The translations under genes were made by a program, and so were the position numbers. From contig NZ_JAAKGO010000003.1 of NCBI RefSeq assembly GCF_011043525.1, positions 1-64,000 on the forward strand: 64,000 nt of DNA, given 5' to 3'. Below the pieces are notes generated by a model, which was not told the origin of the DNA, made no database searches, and saw only the letters and a list, made by a program, of their open reading frames with translations. Below are positions 54,224 through 63,019 of the stretch, piece by piece. Positions within the stretch are counted from its first letter, which is position 1. Each line of letters starts with the position of its first letter. Origin of the DNA: Sphingobacterium sp. SGG-5. Its GTDB lineage: Bacteria > Bacteroidota > Bacteroidia > Sphingobacteriales > Sphingobacteriaceae.

Positions 54224-55480
54224 ATGCTCATGAAAAATTCAAAATATTACCCTTGGGTCGTCGTAGGTCTTTTATGGATTGTTGCCCTACTCAATTATAT
54301 GGATAGGCAGATGCTGGCTACGATGCGACCCAGTATGGAAGCTGATATTGTTGAATTACAATCTGCCACAAATTTCGGCCATTTAATGGCTATTTTCCTG
54401 TGGATTTATGGCTTTATGAGCCCTATAGCCGGTGGTATTGCCGATAAATTCAATCGTAAACGTCTTATCGTAGGCAGTTTATTCGTTTGGTCCGGTGTAA
54501 CCTTTGCCATGGGATATGCAGATACTTACCAACAGCTTTATTGGTTGAGGGCTATTATGGGCGTCAGCGAGGCGCTGTATATTCCCGCCGGACTGTCCCT
54601 TATAGCTGATTTTCATCAGGAAAAAACGAGATCACTTGCTATTGGCATTCACATGACAGGTTTATATATGGGACAAGCGCTCGGAGGCTTTGGTGCGACA
54701 GTAGCAGAGGCATTTACCTGGCATACTGCATTCCGTGCTTTTGGTCTCATAGGAATAGTGTATGCTATTATCTTGATATTCTTCTTACGAGAAGCAAAAT
54801 CTGCTGGTGCCATTCTGAAAACCGCACAAGAAAAGTTGGTGAAACAACGTCCTTTCGCTTTTAAGGCATTGGGCATATTGTTTACCAATATCTCTTTTTG
54901 GGTTATACTTTTTTATTTTGCCGTGCCAAGCTTACCGGGATGGGCTACAAAAAACTGGCTGCCGACATTATTTGCCCAAAATCTGGATATCCCTATGTCT
55001 ACAGCCGGACCGTTATCGACAATAACCATAGCAGTTTCCTCCTTTCTCGGGGTGATTTTCGGTGGAATTCTTTCCGATAGATGGGTACAGCGTAATATAA
55101 AGGGCCGGGTTTATACCAGTGCGATTGGTATAGCTTTAACGATTCCCTCTTTATTATTACTCGGGTTCGGCCATTCTCTTTTCCACGTGGTGACTGCAGC
55201 ACTTTGCTTTGGCCTCGGCTTTGGTATGTTCGATGCGAATAATATGCCTATTCTATGCCAGTTTGTATCTTCAAAATACAGGGCGACAGCCTATGGTTTA
55301 ATGAATATGGTCGGCGTCTTCTCCGGTGCATATATTACAGATTTTCTTGGAAGATCTTCAGATGCAGGGAACTTAGGAAAGGATTTTGCCATGTTAGCAG
55401 GAATTGTTTTGTTAGCCCTATTTATTCAACTCTATTTTCTCCGCCCTAAAGTGAATAATTTTGTTGATCAGGGTGCTTAA
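54224..55480 (+). CDS. MFS transporter, probable sialic acid permease
   Basis: A 418-residue major facilitator with twelve predicted membrane helices. VALLNYMDRQMLATM in helix 1, GGIADKFNRKRLIVGS between helices 2 and 3, and GGILSDRWVQRN in the second half are the repeated family motifs. The longest frame begins inside the mutarotase gene, but the ATG at 54224 (or 54230) directly precedes the first helix. Its place after sialidase, lyase and mutarotase genes resembles NanT in the B. fragilis nanLET operon, so uptake of free sialic acid across the inner membrane is likely. Substrate is inferred only from context. It converges on the LOG gene 14 nt away. Confidence 0.85.
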   Translation: MLMKNSKYYPWVVVGLLWIVALLNYMDRQMLATMRPSMEADIVELQSATNFGHLMAIFLWIYGFMSPIAGGIADKFNRKRLIVGSLFVWSGVTFAMGYADTYQQLYWLRAIMGVSEALYIPAGLSLIADFHQEKTRSLAIGIHMTGLYMGQALGGFGATVAEAFTWHTAFRAFGLIGIVYAIILIFFLREAKSAGAILKTAQEKLVKQRPFAFKALGILFTNISFWVILFYFAVPSLPGWATKNWLPTLFAQNLDIPMSTAGPLSTITIAVSSFLGVIFGGILSDRWVQRNIKGRVYTSAIGIALTIPSLLLLGFGHSLFHVVTAALCFGLGFGMFDANNMPILCQFVSSKYRATAYGLMNMVGVFSGAYITDFLGRSSDAGNLGKDFAMLAGIVLLALFIQLYFLRPKVNNFVDQGA

Positions 55481-55494
55481 TTGTTAAAACGCCT

Positions 55495-56235
55495 TTATGC
55501 ACTTCTCAAATTCCTCTCACCCAATATCCAACGTGCTCTCGGGCCGTCTTTAGCACCGATGGTATAGGCGTGAAAGAAGTTTTTGATATAGGTTACCGCC
55601 TCATCTGCATTGTCGGTGAAGAATACAAGCTCCTTATCTCCCGGGGAAATGGTACCCTCTTCGATCATTTTATCCAAATGTTGCAGGATATTGAGATAGT
55701 ACGGCTTGTCGAGTACGACGATAGGATACCGGACCAATTTTCCGGTTTGTACCAATGTATAGGTTTCAAAAAACTCGTCCAACGTCCCGATACCACCCGG
55801 CATGATAACAAAAGCAACCGAATACTTGCGTAATAATTCCTTGCGGACGAAAAACGACTCGATATTGACAAACTTGTCCATATAAGGGTTGTGCATCTGC
55901 TCATGCGGGAGGACAATATTGCATCCCACCGACTTGCCGTTGACGTCTTTTGCACCACGATTGGCTGCTTCCATAATGCCTGGCCCACCTCCCGTCATAA
56001 TGGTAAGCCCCAGCTTCGCAATTTCGGCAGAAATGTGACGCGCTTGCTGATAGAAATGGTGATCTTCCTTAAACCGAGCCGAGCCGTATACCGTCACACA
56101 GGGTCCGACAAAATGTAAAGTACGTAAGCCCTTCATAAATTGCTTGACTACGCCGAAGACATATAGAAGCTCCTGCCAGCGGTTCTGTACGTTATTCAAA
56201 AATCCTATTTCCTTTTTGACGAATTGACTGCCCAT
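55495..56235 (-). CDS. LOG family protein (nucleoside monophosphate phosphoribohydrolase-like)
   Basis: A cytoplasmic Rossmann-like protein of 246 residues of the LOG/TIGR00730 family. The two hallmark motifs are GGGPGIMEAANRGA (about residues 82-95) and PGGIGTLDEFFE (about 155-166), with conserved catalytic Arg and Glu. In characterised relatives the enzyme hydrolyses the N-glycosidic bond of cytokinin ribotides or other nucleotide monophosphates such as AMP. In bacteria the physiological substrate is often unclear. It is outside the sialic-acid locus, on the opposite strand, with compositional style of the flanking core. Confidence 0.9.
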   Translation of the reverse strand: MGSQFVKKEIGFLNNVQNRWQELLYVFGVVKQFMKGLRTLHFVGPCVTVYGSARFKEDHHFYQQARHISAEIAKLGLTIMTGGGPGIMEAANRGAKDVNGKSVGCNIVLPHEQMHNPYMDKFVNIESFFVRKELLRKYSVAFVIMPGGIGTLDEFFETYTLVQTGKLVRYPIVVLDKPYYLNILQHLDKMIEEGTISPGDKELVFFTDNADEAVTYIKNFFHAYTIGAKDGPRARWILGERNLRSA

Positions 56236-56334
56236 GTTTATTTTCTGATTTTACACTTTACTTCCTGCGATAAATATCCCAAAAAATGTGTTATTATCCT
56301 AATTTTGATGTTGCTGAATGCGAGGGGAAGTAAG

Positions 56335-56363
56335 AAAGCCGCCCCAAAATCTGGAACGGCTTT
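56335..56363 (-). terminator. terminator hairpin of the right-hand SusCD operon
   Basis: AAAGCCG (56335-56341) pairs with CGGCTTT (56357-56363), with an inner CC/GG pair and an AAAATCT loop. Read on the minus strand it lies 22 nt beyond the FISUMP gene's stop and runs into a T-rich tract (CTTTCTTACTT). It could also block read-through in the other direction. Confidence 0.65.
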
Positions 56364-56384
56364 TACGTGACATTTTAATATATT

Positions 56385-58136
56385 TTAATTGTCCGAAGTT
56401 TGGATGCTTGTTGTATTGAGGCTTCGGATGCTATAATTACGTGTCATAGCAGATCCACCATTTAACACATCGTTCATATGGATAATTTTTACATTGTTGG
56501 CGTCTTTGAGAGATCTCGTAAGGTACCATGCTCCATTGGGATTTCCAAGTCCTGCCCAGCTCGTGTTTCCGTTTCTATAACTTCCGTTAGGCGCTGCAAA
56601 ACCAGTAATGTTGTCATCGGTACGTCCAGCAACTGGATAGATTTGTTGCCCGGTGGAGTAGTCAATGAATTTACGGAGTCTTGCCATAGTTCCGATATAG
56701 GCTTTCAAGGACAGCGCTTCTTCAACCGATGGTACAATCCAGCCTTGAGGCGATATGTTGTCCGCGATGACGTCATTCTCCGCAGAGACACCTGCTTGTG
56801 CGTTATCGGCAAATCCACCGATTGTTAGATATGAGTAGTACAAACCATAACGTTCTCTATAGAGCAATGCGTTAGGATCTGTAGATGCACCATTGACGAA
56901 GGTATATACAGAATAGTTTGGAACTTGTGTATTGCTCATGATATTCGTCGGTATCGCAGCAAAACTCTTATTGCTGTTGTAATAAACCGTATTCAAGTTC
57001 TTGCCCATCCAATATTGCGCACCAATTTTGACAATCGGGTATTCATTCCGCTCTGTACCGCGAACATCAACAATAAGGTGCGGCTCTACTGTTGTAGTCT
57101 TACTACCGGGCACTTCTTCTGGACCCATGCCAACATCACCCGGCATATATACCTTGGCTACTGGATTGGCCTCTGTACCGGCTACATATCCTGAAATCTT
57201 ATTGTTGGCTATATCAAATGATACAGTACCGCCATGTATTGCCGTGATAGGAGTTTGGTATGTAAATGTCGCATCCGTCAGATCTTTGTTTTCGAGTATG
57301 ATTTGTGCGACGTAACCTTTATTCAAAGCTACAATATCGTTTTCTACCGGATAGATGACGATAGCCTGTGCATTGACTAATCCGACGGATCTTAGAAATT
57401 CTTTCGTGATCTGTGCAACTTGTTTAGTGCCGTCCATCACTTTATATACATTTGAAGTACTGAAATCAGGGATATCGATGACATACGGTGTCATGCCGCC
57501 ACGTCCTTGGTAAAGATTGATGAACGAAGTGACGGTCTCACCAGAAATCTTTCTTTTGGCAGTAACCGTAATCAAAGCTTCTCTGGCACTAGTCAAATCA
57601 TTGATTTTTACATTCAGGTTAATCTTGTCGTTTTCGGTCAAAATAGATAGCCAGTCTTGGGTGCCTTCCTCGGCAGAGACTGAAATATCTGTCAGCTCAT
57701 CGTAATTGTTAATACTAACGGTAGAGGTGGAGTTTAGATATCGCACGGGTACATAAGTTTGTGAGAGGTTGATTCCGCCTTCACTGTCTTGCTGTACATT
57801 GATTTTTTGTGTATAGTTTTTGCTTCGGATGACAATATAGGATGAACGAGCTTCACCGGATGTGTTGCCATCGACATATACGTAGATGGATGAGCGGCCG
57901 GGAATAATCTCTTGGGTAAGCCAAGTATCTTGTGAAGGAGAATAGATGTGCCAGTCGTTGCTTTTTTCTTTGATCGGGATTTCCAACAGTTGGGATTGTG
58001 CACCATTGTTAAAGTTCAGTGAAATATCATCCAACTGGATTTCATCAGCATTACTTAGATCACTCTCTTTTTTGCAGGACATGACTGTCAGGCCACAAAG
58101 AAAAAGGATCATTAATTTTAACATGTGTTTTTTCAT
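56385..58136 (-). CDS. BACON/FISUMP-domain lipoprotein
   Basis: A surface lipoprotein of 583 residues with lipobox VMSC (Cys near residue 21). Two BACON-like beta domains are visible in the first 210 residues (LEIPIKEKSNDWHIY, SSYIVIRSKNYTQKINVQQDSEGG, then a second with ISVSAEEGTQDWLSI). The C-terminal part (about 365-575) matches the FISUMP pattern: VKIGAQYWMGKNLNTV followed by SPQGWIVPSVEEALSLKAYIG. BACON domains are linked to glycan or mucin binding. As the last gene after susC and susD it takes the position of a surface glycan-binding protein. Confidence 0.8.
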   Translation of the reverse strand: MKKHMLKLMILFLCGLTVMSCKKESDLSNADEIQLDDISLNFNNGAQSQLLEIPIKEKSNDWHIYSPSQDTWLTQEIIPGRSSIYVYVDGNTSGEARSSYIVIRSKNYTQKINVQQDSEGGINLSQTYVPVRYLNSTSTVSINNYDELTDISVSAEEGTQDWLSILTENDKINLNVKINDLTSAREALITVTAKRKISGETVTSFINLYQGRGGMTPYVIDIPDFSTSNVYKVMDGTKQVAQITKEFLRSVGLVNAQAIVIYPVENDIVALNKGYVAQIILENKDLTDATFTYQTPITAIHGGTVSFDIANNKISGYVAGTEANPVAKVYMPGDVGMGPEEVPGSKTTTVEPHLIVDVRGTERNEYPIVKIGAQYWMGKNLNTVYYNSNKSFAAIPTNIMSNTQVPNYSVYTFVNGASTDPNALLYRERYGLYYSYLTIGGFADNAQAGVSAENDVIADNISPQGWIVPSVEEALSLKAYIGTMARLRKFIDYSTGQQIYPVAGRTDDNITGFAAPNGSYRNGNTSWAGLGNPNGAWYLTRSLKDANNVKIIHMNDVLNGGSAMTRNYSIRSLNTTSIQTSDN

Positions 58137-58173
58137 GATTTATTCTTCTATTATTTTTGTGTATATATTATTT

Positions 58174-59748
58174 TTAATTTTCTTCTGTATCGTAGACGTC
58201 ACTGTACGTATCGTATCCCAGATTTTGTTGATCGCGGATAGCCTTGTTAGCTTCCAATTCGTTCAAGGGAATCGGGTAGATGACCTGTGTGCGCGAACCG
58301 GATTTTCCGGAACCGAACGCTATCGTTCTCTTGTTGGCATTCTCCAGCAGCTCCGGTCTTTGAAAAGTTTGTCCTCTACGGAAATAATCCCAATACGTAT
58401 GTCCCTCAAGCATGAGCTCGCGACGTCTTTCCGTCAGGATGAGATTTTTACAGGCTTCTATGTCTGTTGTATTGAAGCCGTTATCTTTTACACGTGCCTG
58501 ACGGATATAGTTATAATATTTTTCTGCGGAACCGATATCGGCTTGGTCACTATTCAGATAGGCCTCGGCCAGATTTAAATATATTTCTGGGAGTCGGATG
58601 ACAGGAAGATTGTAGACGAAATGGTAGCTCTCTCCTACATATTTTCTATACCCTTTATAGTTCTTGTTGACGATGCCCAGATCACAAACCAGGTAGCCTC
58701 TTACATCTTCCACACCGTTGACACTATTTTGCAAAAAATTGACCGTTGCAGGGAATAATCCATAAGCTGCATATCCCAGATTTTGGGATACTTGGCCGTC
58801 ATTTGCAGCTCCCGGATTGTTGTGTGTCGGTTTTCTGACCAATGAATTGAGAGAATTGCTGCCTAAGTTATCGGCCAAATTGTAGACTAGTTCCCAAATG
58901 TTTTCGGAATTATTGGCTTTATAATAAGTCGTTTTATAGCTGTCATACGGAATCATACTATATGTACCCTGTCCTGCTGTCAAGGCTTCTTCGCCCATAA
59001 GTATCACATCATCCCAGCGGTTCATATACAGGTAGAGTCTACTGAGTAGCGCACATACGGCTGTGTAGTTAATGTGCCCTGCAGGGGAGCTTTTTCCGGA
59101 AAGCATAGCTTTAGCTTCTAAAAATTCATCTTCGATGTACGTATAAGTCTCTTGGGCTGTTTTTCTACGGATCTCGTACTGTAGAATATTGTTGACCATA
59201 TCCATGTTTTTGACGATAGGTAGGCCAAGTGCGTATTGTTCGTTATACTCGGTACCGCCGGGTACTGAAAACCGGGGTGGATAGGCAAATAGTCGCATGA
59301 GATCAAAGTAGGCCAATGCCCGAAGCGCTCTAGCTTCGCCACTGATGGCTGCTTTTTCATCTGCGCTAAGACCTTGGGTTTTGTCTATGTTTTCCAATAG
59401 GGTCGTGGAAGTCCGTATAGCACCATATATCGTCATCCAAAGTCCCGACGCCTGACCGGAGGATGATGTGGATTCAGAATACCGATTCTCACGTTCAAAA
59501 GTATTTCCACTCGATACGCGTACAAAGAAATCTAAACCTTTGGCGCCTTCATAGCCGTACATATTGCGGCCATAATAGGTGTCTTTCGAAAAAGAATCAT
59601 AGATACCATTGAGCAGAGCCTTGATTCCTTCGGGTTTGGTTAAGATATTCTCATCATAATCCGTATACGATTCCTTGTCCAGAAAATCGTTACAAGAAGA
59701 GAAGCTGAACGCGAAGCATATGGCTAAAAGTGTGCATAGTTTTTTCAT
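58174..59748 (-). CDS. SusD/RagB-family lipoprotein (right-hand locus)
   Basis: SusD-family protein of 524 residues with lipobox FSSC (Cys near residue 19). Helical TPR-like motifs EARALRALAYFDLMRLF (about 140-156) and the C-terminal ILTERRRELMLEGHTYWDYFRRG are typical. It follows susC by 19 nt and precedes the BACON/FISUMP gene by 37 nt, so it belongs to that operon. It presumably binds the glycan imported by its partner SusC. Confidence 0.94.
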   Translation of the reverse strand: MKKLCTLLAICFAFSFSSCNDFLDKESYTDYDENILTKPEGIKALLNGIYDSFSKDTYYGRNMYGYEGAKGLDFFVRVSSGNTFERENRYSESTSSSGQASGLWMTIYGAIRTSTTLLENIDKTQGLSADEKAAISGEARALRALAYFDLMRLFAYPPRFSVPGGTEYNEQYALGLPIVKNMDMVNNILQYEIRRKTAQETYTYIEDEFLEAKAMLSGKSSPAGHINYTAVCALLSRLYLYMNRWDDVILMGEEALTAGQGTYSMIPYDSYKTTYYKANNSENIWELVYNLADNLGSNSLNSLVRKPTHNNPGAANDGQVSQNLGYAAYGLFPATVNFLQNSVNGVEDVRGYLVCDLGIVNKNYKGYRKYVGESYHFVYNLPVIRLPEIYLNLAEAYLNSDQADIGSAEKYYNYIRQARVKDNGFNTTDIEACKNLILTERRRELMLEGHTYWDYFRRGQTFQRPELLENANKRTIAFGSGKSGSRTQVIYPIPLNELEANKAIRDQQNLGYDTYSDVYDTEEN

Positions 59749-59767
59749 ATCTTGATAGCTTCTTAAG

Positions 59768-62700
59768 TTAAAAATTCATGTTTAGTCCAAAAGTGAATGT
59801 GGTCGCCGTAGGATATTTGGCTGCACCTATATTTCCGTCGATTTGAAGGTCAGGATCATATCCTTTTAAATCGGTCCATACCCATAGATTTTCGACCTGT
59901 CCGAATAGGGAAACACTGTTGATATGCAGTTTGCGAAATGTGCTCGGCGCAAAGGTGTAACCTAACTTGATGTTTTTGAGCTTGAGGTAATCTCCGTCAT
60001 AGAGGTACCTTGTGGATGCTCCCGGGGACAATTGCCCATTGATACGGATACGACTGCTGGCATATATGTTATCCGGGGTCCATCGATCGAGCTGGCTTAT
60101 GTCAAGGTCATAGTCCAAGGATTGTCCGTCTATACCGATTCGGGACGACTTTCTGCCATCCATAACCTGATGTCCCCAGCCGAAGGTGAAGAGGGTAGAT
60201 AGATCCCAGCCTTGGTAGCTCCAAGAATTACTGATTCCACCCGTTGCGGTAGGTATCCCTTTGCCTACCACGCGTCTTGCAGATGGACTGTCATTGTCGG
60301 CGATAAACTTGTTTCCTGCATTTTCATACGCATAGAACAAAAGTTGGCCCGTATGTGAGTTAATACCTGCAAATTCGTTCAGAAACCAAGAGTTGACACT
60401 CTCCCCGTTTCGCATGATATGCGTACCGATGATGTCTTGTGCTAATCCATAATATTTGGAATGGAGTGTAGCTATATTGGCTTTAACGTTCCATTTGAAT
60501 AACTTATCAATGATATTGGCATTCACATCTACTTCGAAGCCTTGATTGAGGATACCTGCCGTTGTATTCATCAGCATGGTATTGTAGCCGGAGACTTTCG
60601 ATACAGGTACGTCCTGCAACAGATCCGAGGATTTTCGCCTATAATATTCACCTGTGATCTTGATCTTGTCTTTAAACATACCAAGGTCTACCCCCACGTT
60701 GAGGATTTTATTTTTCTCCCAACTCAGATCATAGGTGCCACGGAAAGATTGTGACAATGCATGTTCGGCATTATACCGTCCCGTACCATTGAATAGTGTA
60801 CGCCAGTTGTAATAGCTGGAAGGTAACGTCCCGTTATAACCGTAGCTTCCTTTGAATTTGATGTTGTTAAATACGGGTTTGATGGATTTGACCCAATCCC
60901 AAGGTTCGTTTGTGATACGATATGCTCCTGAGACAGACCAAAAATTGCCTGTACGGTGTTCGGGAGAGAAACGGGAGGATTGATCCTGACGGAAAGACGC
61001 GCCGATAAAGTACCTATAGCGCCAGGAGTAATCCAATTTGGATACCAGTGATACCATAGTATAATCATAACCACTTCCCGACCAGCTTGATACCTCTGCT
61101 CCTGTAGATAGTACAGGCTTTTCGTCGGTCATGAAGTTGACTACAGATATAGAATTCCATTCTTGTCTGAAGTCCACTAATTCCAATGCTGCCAAAGCAT
61201 TGAAGCGGTGCCTGTTGTTGATCGTGTAATTGAAGTTTAACGTATTTTTATTTGTAATCTTTACCCGTCTGGAGTTGTAGTTGGTTAATTCTCCATTAGC
61301 ACCGAATCCCGAACCAAATTCCTTGTCGAAATAATCTACGCGTCGTCCGGTGATGTAGTATTGCGCGACATCACTGGTGAAGTTCAACCAGGGTTTAAAA
61401 TTAACTCTTGCCCAAGCAGATGTAAACAAAGTGAATTGTGGACGTTGGCGTATGTTGTCATAAGCACTGGCGATAGGATTGTGGTTTCCGTTCAGTAGAT
61501 TGTTCGGAAATCTAAAATTGTACGAGCCATCTTCCAGGTACGCTGGGACCACAGACGGTAGGAGCAGGGCAGCATAATGTGGCATATTATAGCTTGATCC
61601 TGATGTCAGCGGTCCGCTTTGCCCCGTACTGCTGATCGTACTGTTCAATCCCCAATTGATCAATTTATTCTTGTCGTCCGAATTGAGGTTGACCCGCATA
61701 GAATAGCGCTTCAGATTACTGTTTAGGATGATACCTTCCTGATCGAGATATCCCAGCGATAGGAAGTATTTGAGATTGGTACTTCCCCCGTTCATGGAAA
61801 AATCATATTGCTGAAATTTAGCCGGACGTGTGATTTCATCAAACCAATCGGTGTTGGGAAGCTTATCTGCATCGGCACCCCAAAAATCATAATTATAATA
61901 GGTGCCATCTGGTTTCTGTAGGGCATAATAGTCATTGAAATCCTGCTGCGCCAGTTTGTGCCATTGGTAATAGTTGCGTCCATCCAGGAAATAACCAAGT
62001 TTATTGTCGTACAGCTTGTCGAGGTTTTGCTTAAAATCGCCACCTTGGGCTTGAACCAATCGGTGCATCTGCCCTTCGGTCCATAATTCCTTATACTGCT
62101 CTGCCGTTACGAATTCGGGTTTGACAGCAGAAAAAATATGGGATACACCTCCCTGTGCCGAAAAATTAAAGCGCATACGGTCGGCAGCGCCCCCTTGTTT
62201 CGTGGTGATGACAATCACACCATTGGCTCCTTGTGATCCGTACAAGGAAGCTGAAGCGGCGTCTTTGAGAATCGTAATGCTGGCGATGTCTGCTGGATTG
62301 ATCGTAGCCATAGGGCTGGAGACCGCTCCACTATGCCCCGTCGTGTTTTCCTGATCGAACACAATACCATCAATGACATACAGGGGTTGGCTGGATGAGT
62401 TCATCGAACCAAATCCCCGTAAGCGTACCTCGGCGATATCACCGGGTTGGCCCGAAGAGGAGATGGATAGTCCCGGCGTGAGTCCACCCAAAGCGTTTTC
62501 AAAAGAACCTACAGGCCTATTGGCGATGTCGTTGGAGCTGATAACGTTGGCCGAACCTGTGTATTCTTCCTTATTGATGTTACCATATCCGGTTACAACG
62601 ACCTCATCGATCTTGTTTTCTAAGGGGACAAGTGTCACCTGTATATTCCTCCTGTCATTGACCTCGATGGTCTGAGGCTTCATACCTAAAAAGCTGAAAC

Positions 62701-62986
62701 TTAGTTTTAGCCCTTCTTTTGGAGTTACCTGGATAGAATAGGCTCCGTCTTTGTCCGCTAATACCGAATTGTTAGTGCCCTCTTCCCGGATGATGGCTCC
62801 GTACAGGGGGACGTTGTCCGGGTTGTACACATAACCCTTTATTTCCACTTGTTGCACAGATAGGTTGAGCGTGGCGGACGAAAATGTGGCCTCGTATTCC
62901 CAAATGGGTGCTTCCAATGGCCTAACTCCAGCAAAGGAAATTACTGGAATTAATAAGATGTGGAAGAGCAGGAATTTGTCTTTCAT
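59768..62986 (-). CDS. SusC/RagA-family TonB-dependent transporter (right-hand locus)
   Basis: A 1072-residue outer-membrane transporter. Signal peptide (about 1-19, VISFAG), a short spacer, carboxypeptidase-like domain about 48-125 (IKGYVYNPDNVPLYGAII), plug about 130-250 with EVRLRGFGSMNSSSQPLYVIDG and DAASASLYGSQGANGVI, then barrel. It has the full N-terminal domain, in contrast to the short SusC at 34761. The plasmid-free genomic context and paired SusD mark a second, separate glycan-uptake operon. No copy of the ATGTAGTACAT operator is visible near it, so it is probably regulated independently. Confidence 0.95.
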   Translation of the reverse strand: MKDKFLLFHILLIPVISFAGVRPLEAPIWEYEATFSSATLNLSVQQVEIKGYVYNPDNVPLYGAIIREEGTNNSVLADKDGAYSIQVTPKEGLKLSFSFLGMKPQTIEVNDRRNIQVTLVPLENKIDEVVVTGYGNINKEEYTGSANVISSNDIANRPVGSFENALGGLTPGLSISSSGQPGDIAEVRLRGFGSMNSSSQPLYVIDGIVFDQENTTGHSGAVSSPMATINPADIASITILKDAASASLYGSQGANGVIVITTKQGGAADRMRFNFSAQGGVSHIFSAVKPEFVTAEQYKELWTEGQMHRLVQAQGGDFKQNLDKLYDNKLGYFLDGRNYYQWHKLAQQDFNDYYALQKPDGTYYNYDFWGADADKLPNTDWFDEITRPAKFQQYDFSMNGGSTNLKYFLSLGYLDQEGIILNSNLKRYSMRVNLNSDDKNKLINWGLNSTISSTGQSGPLTSGSSYNMPHYAALLLPSVVPAYLEDGSYNFRFPNNLLNGNHNPIASAYDNIRQRPQFTLFTSAWARVNFKPWLNFTSDVAQYYITGRRVDYFDKEFGSGFGANGELTNYNSRRVKITNKNTLNFNYTINNRHRFNALAALELVDFRQEWNSISVVNFMTDEKPVLSTGAEVSSWSGSGYDYTMVSLVSKLDYSWRYRYFIGASFRQDQSSRFSPEHRTGNFWSVSGAYRITNEPWDWVKSIKPVFNNIKFKGSYGYNGTLPSSYYNWRTLFNGTGRYNAEHALSQSFRGTYDLSWEKNKILNVGVDLGMFKDKIKITGEYYRRKSSDLLQDVPVSKVSGYNTMLMNTTAGILNQGFEVDVNANIIDKLFKWNVKANIATLHSKYYGLAQDIIGTHIMRNGESVNSWFLNEFAGINSHTGQLLFYAYENAGNKFIADNDSPSARRVVGKGIPTATGGISNSWSYQGWDLSTLFTFGWGHQVMDGRKSSRIGIDGQSLDYDLDISQLDRWTPDNIYASSRIRINGQLSPGASTRYLYDGDYLKLKNIKLGYTFAPSTFRKLHINSVSLFGQVENLWVWTDLKGYDPDLQIDGNIGAAKYPTATTFTFGLNMNF

Positions 62987-63019
62987 TGATTTTGTCTTAG
63001 TTGATTAATTATTTGGTCT

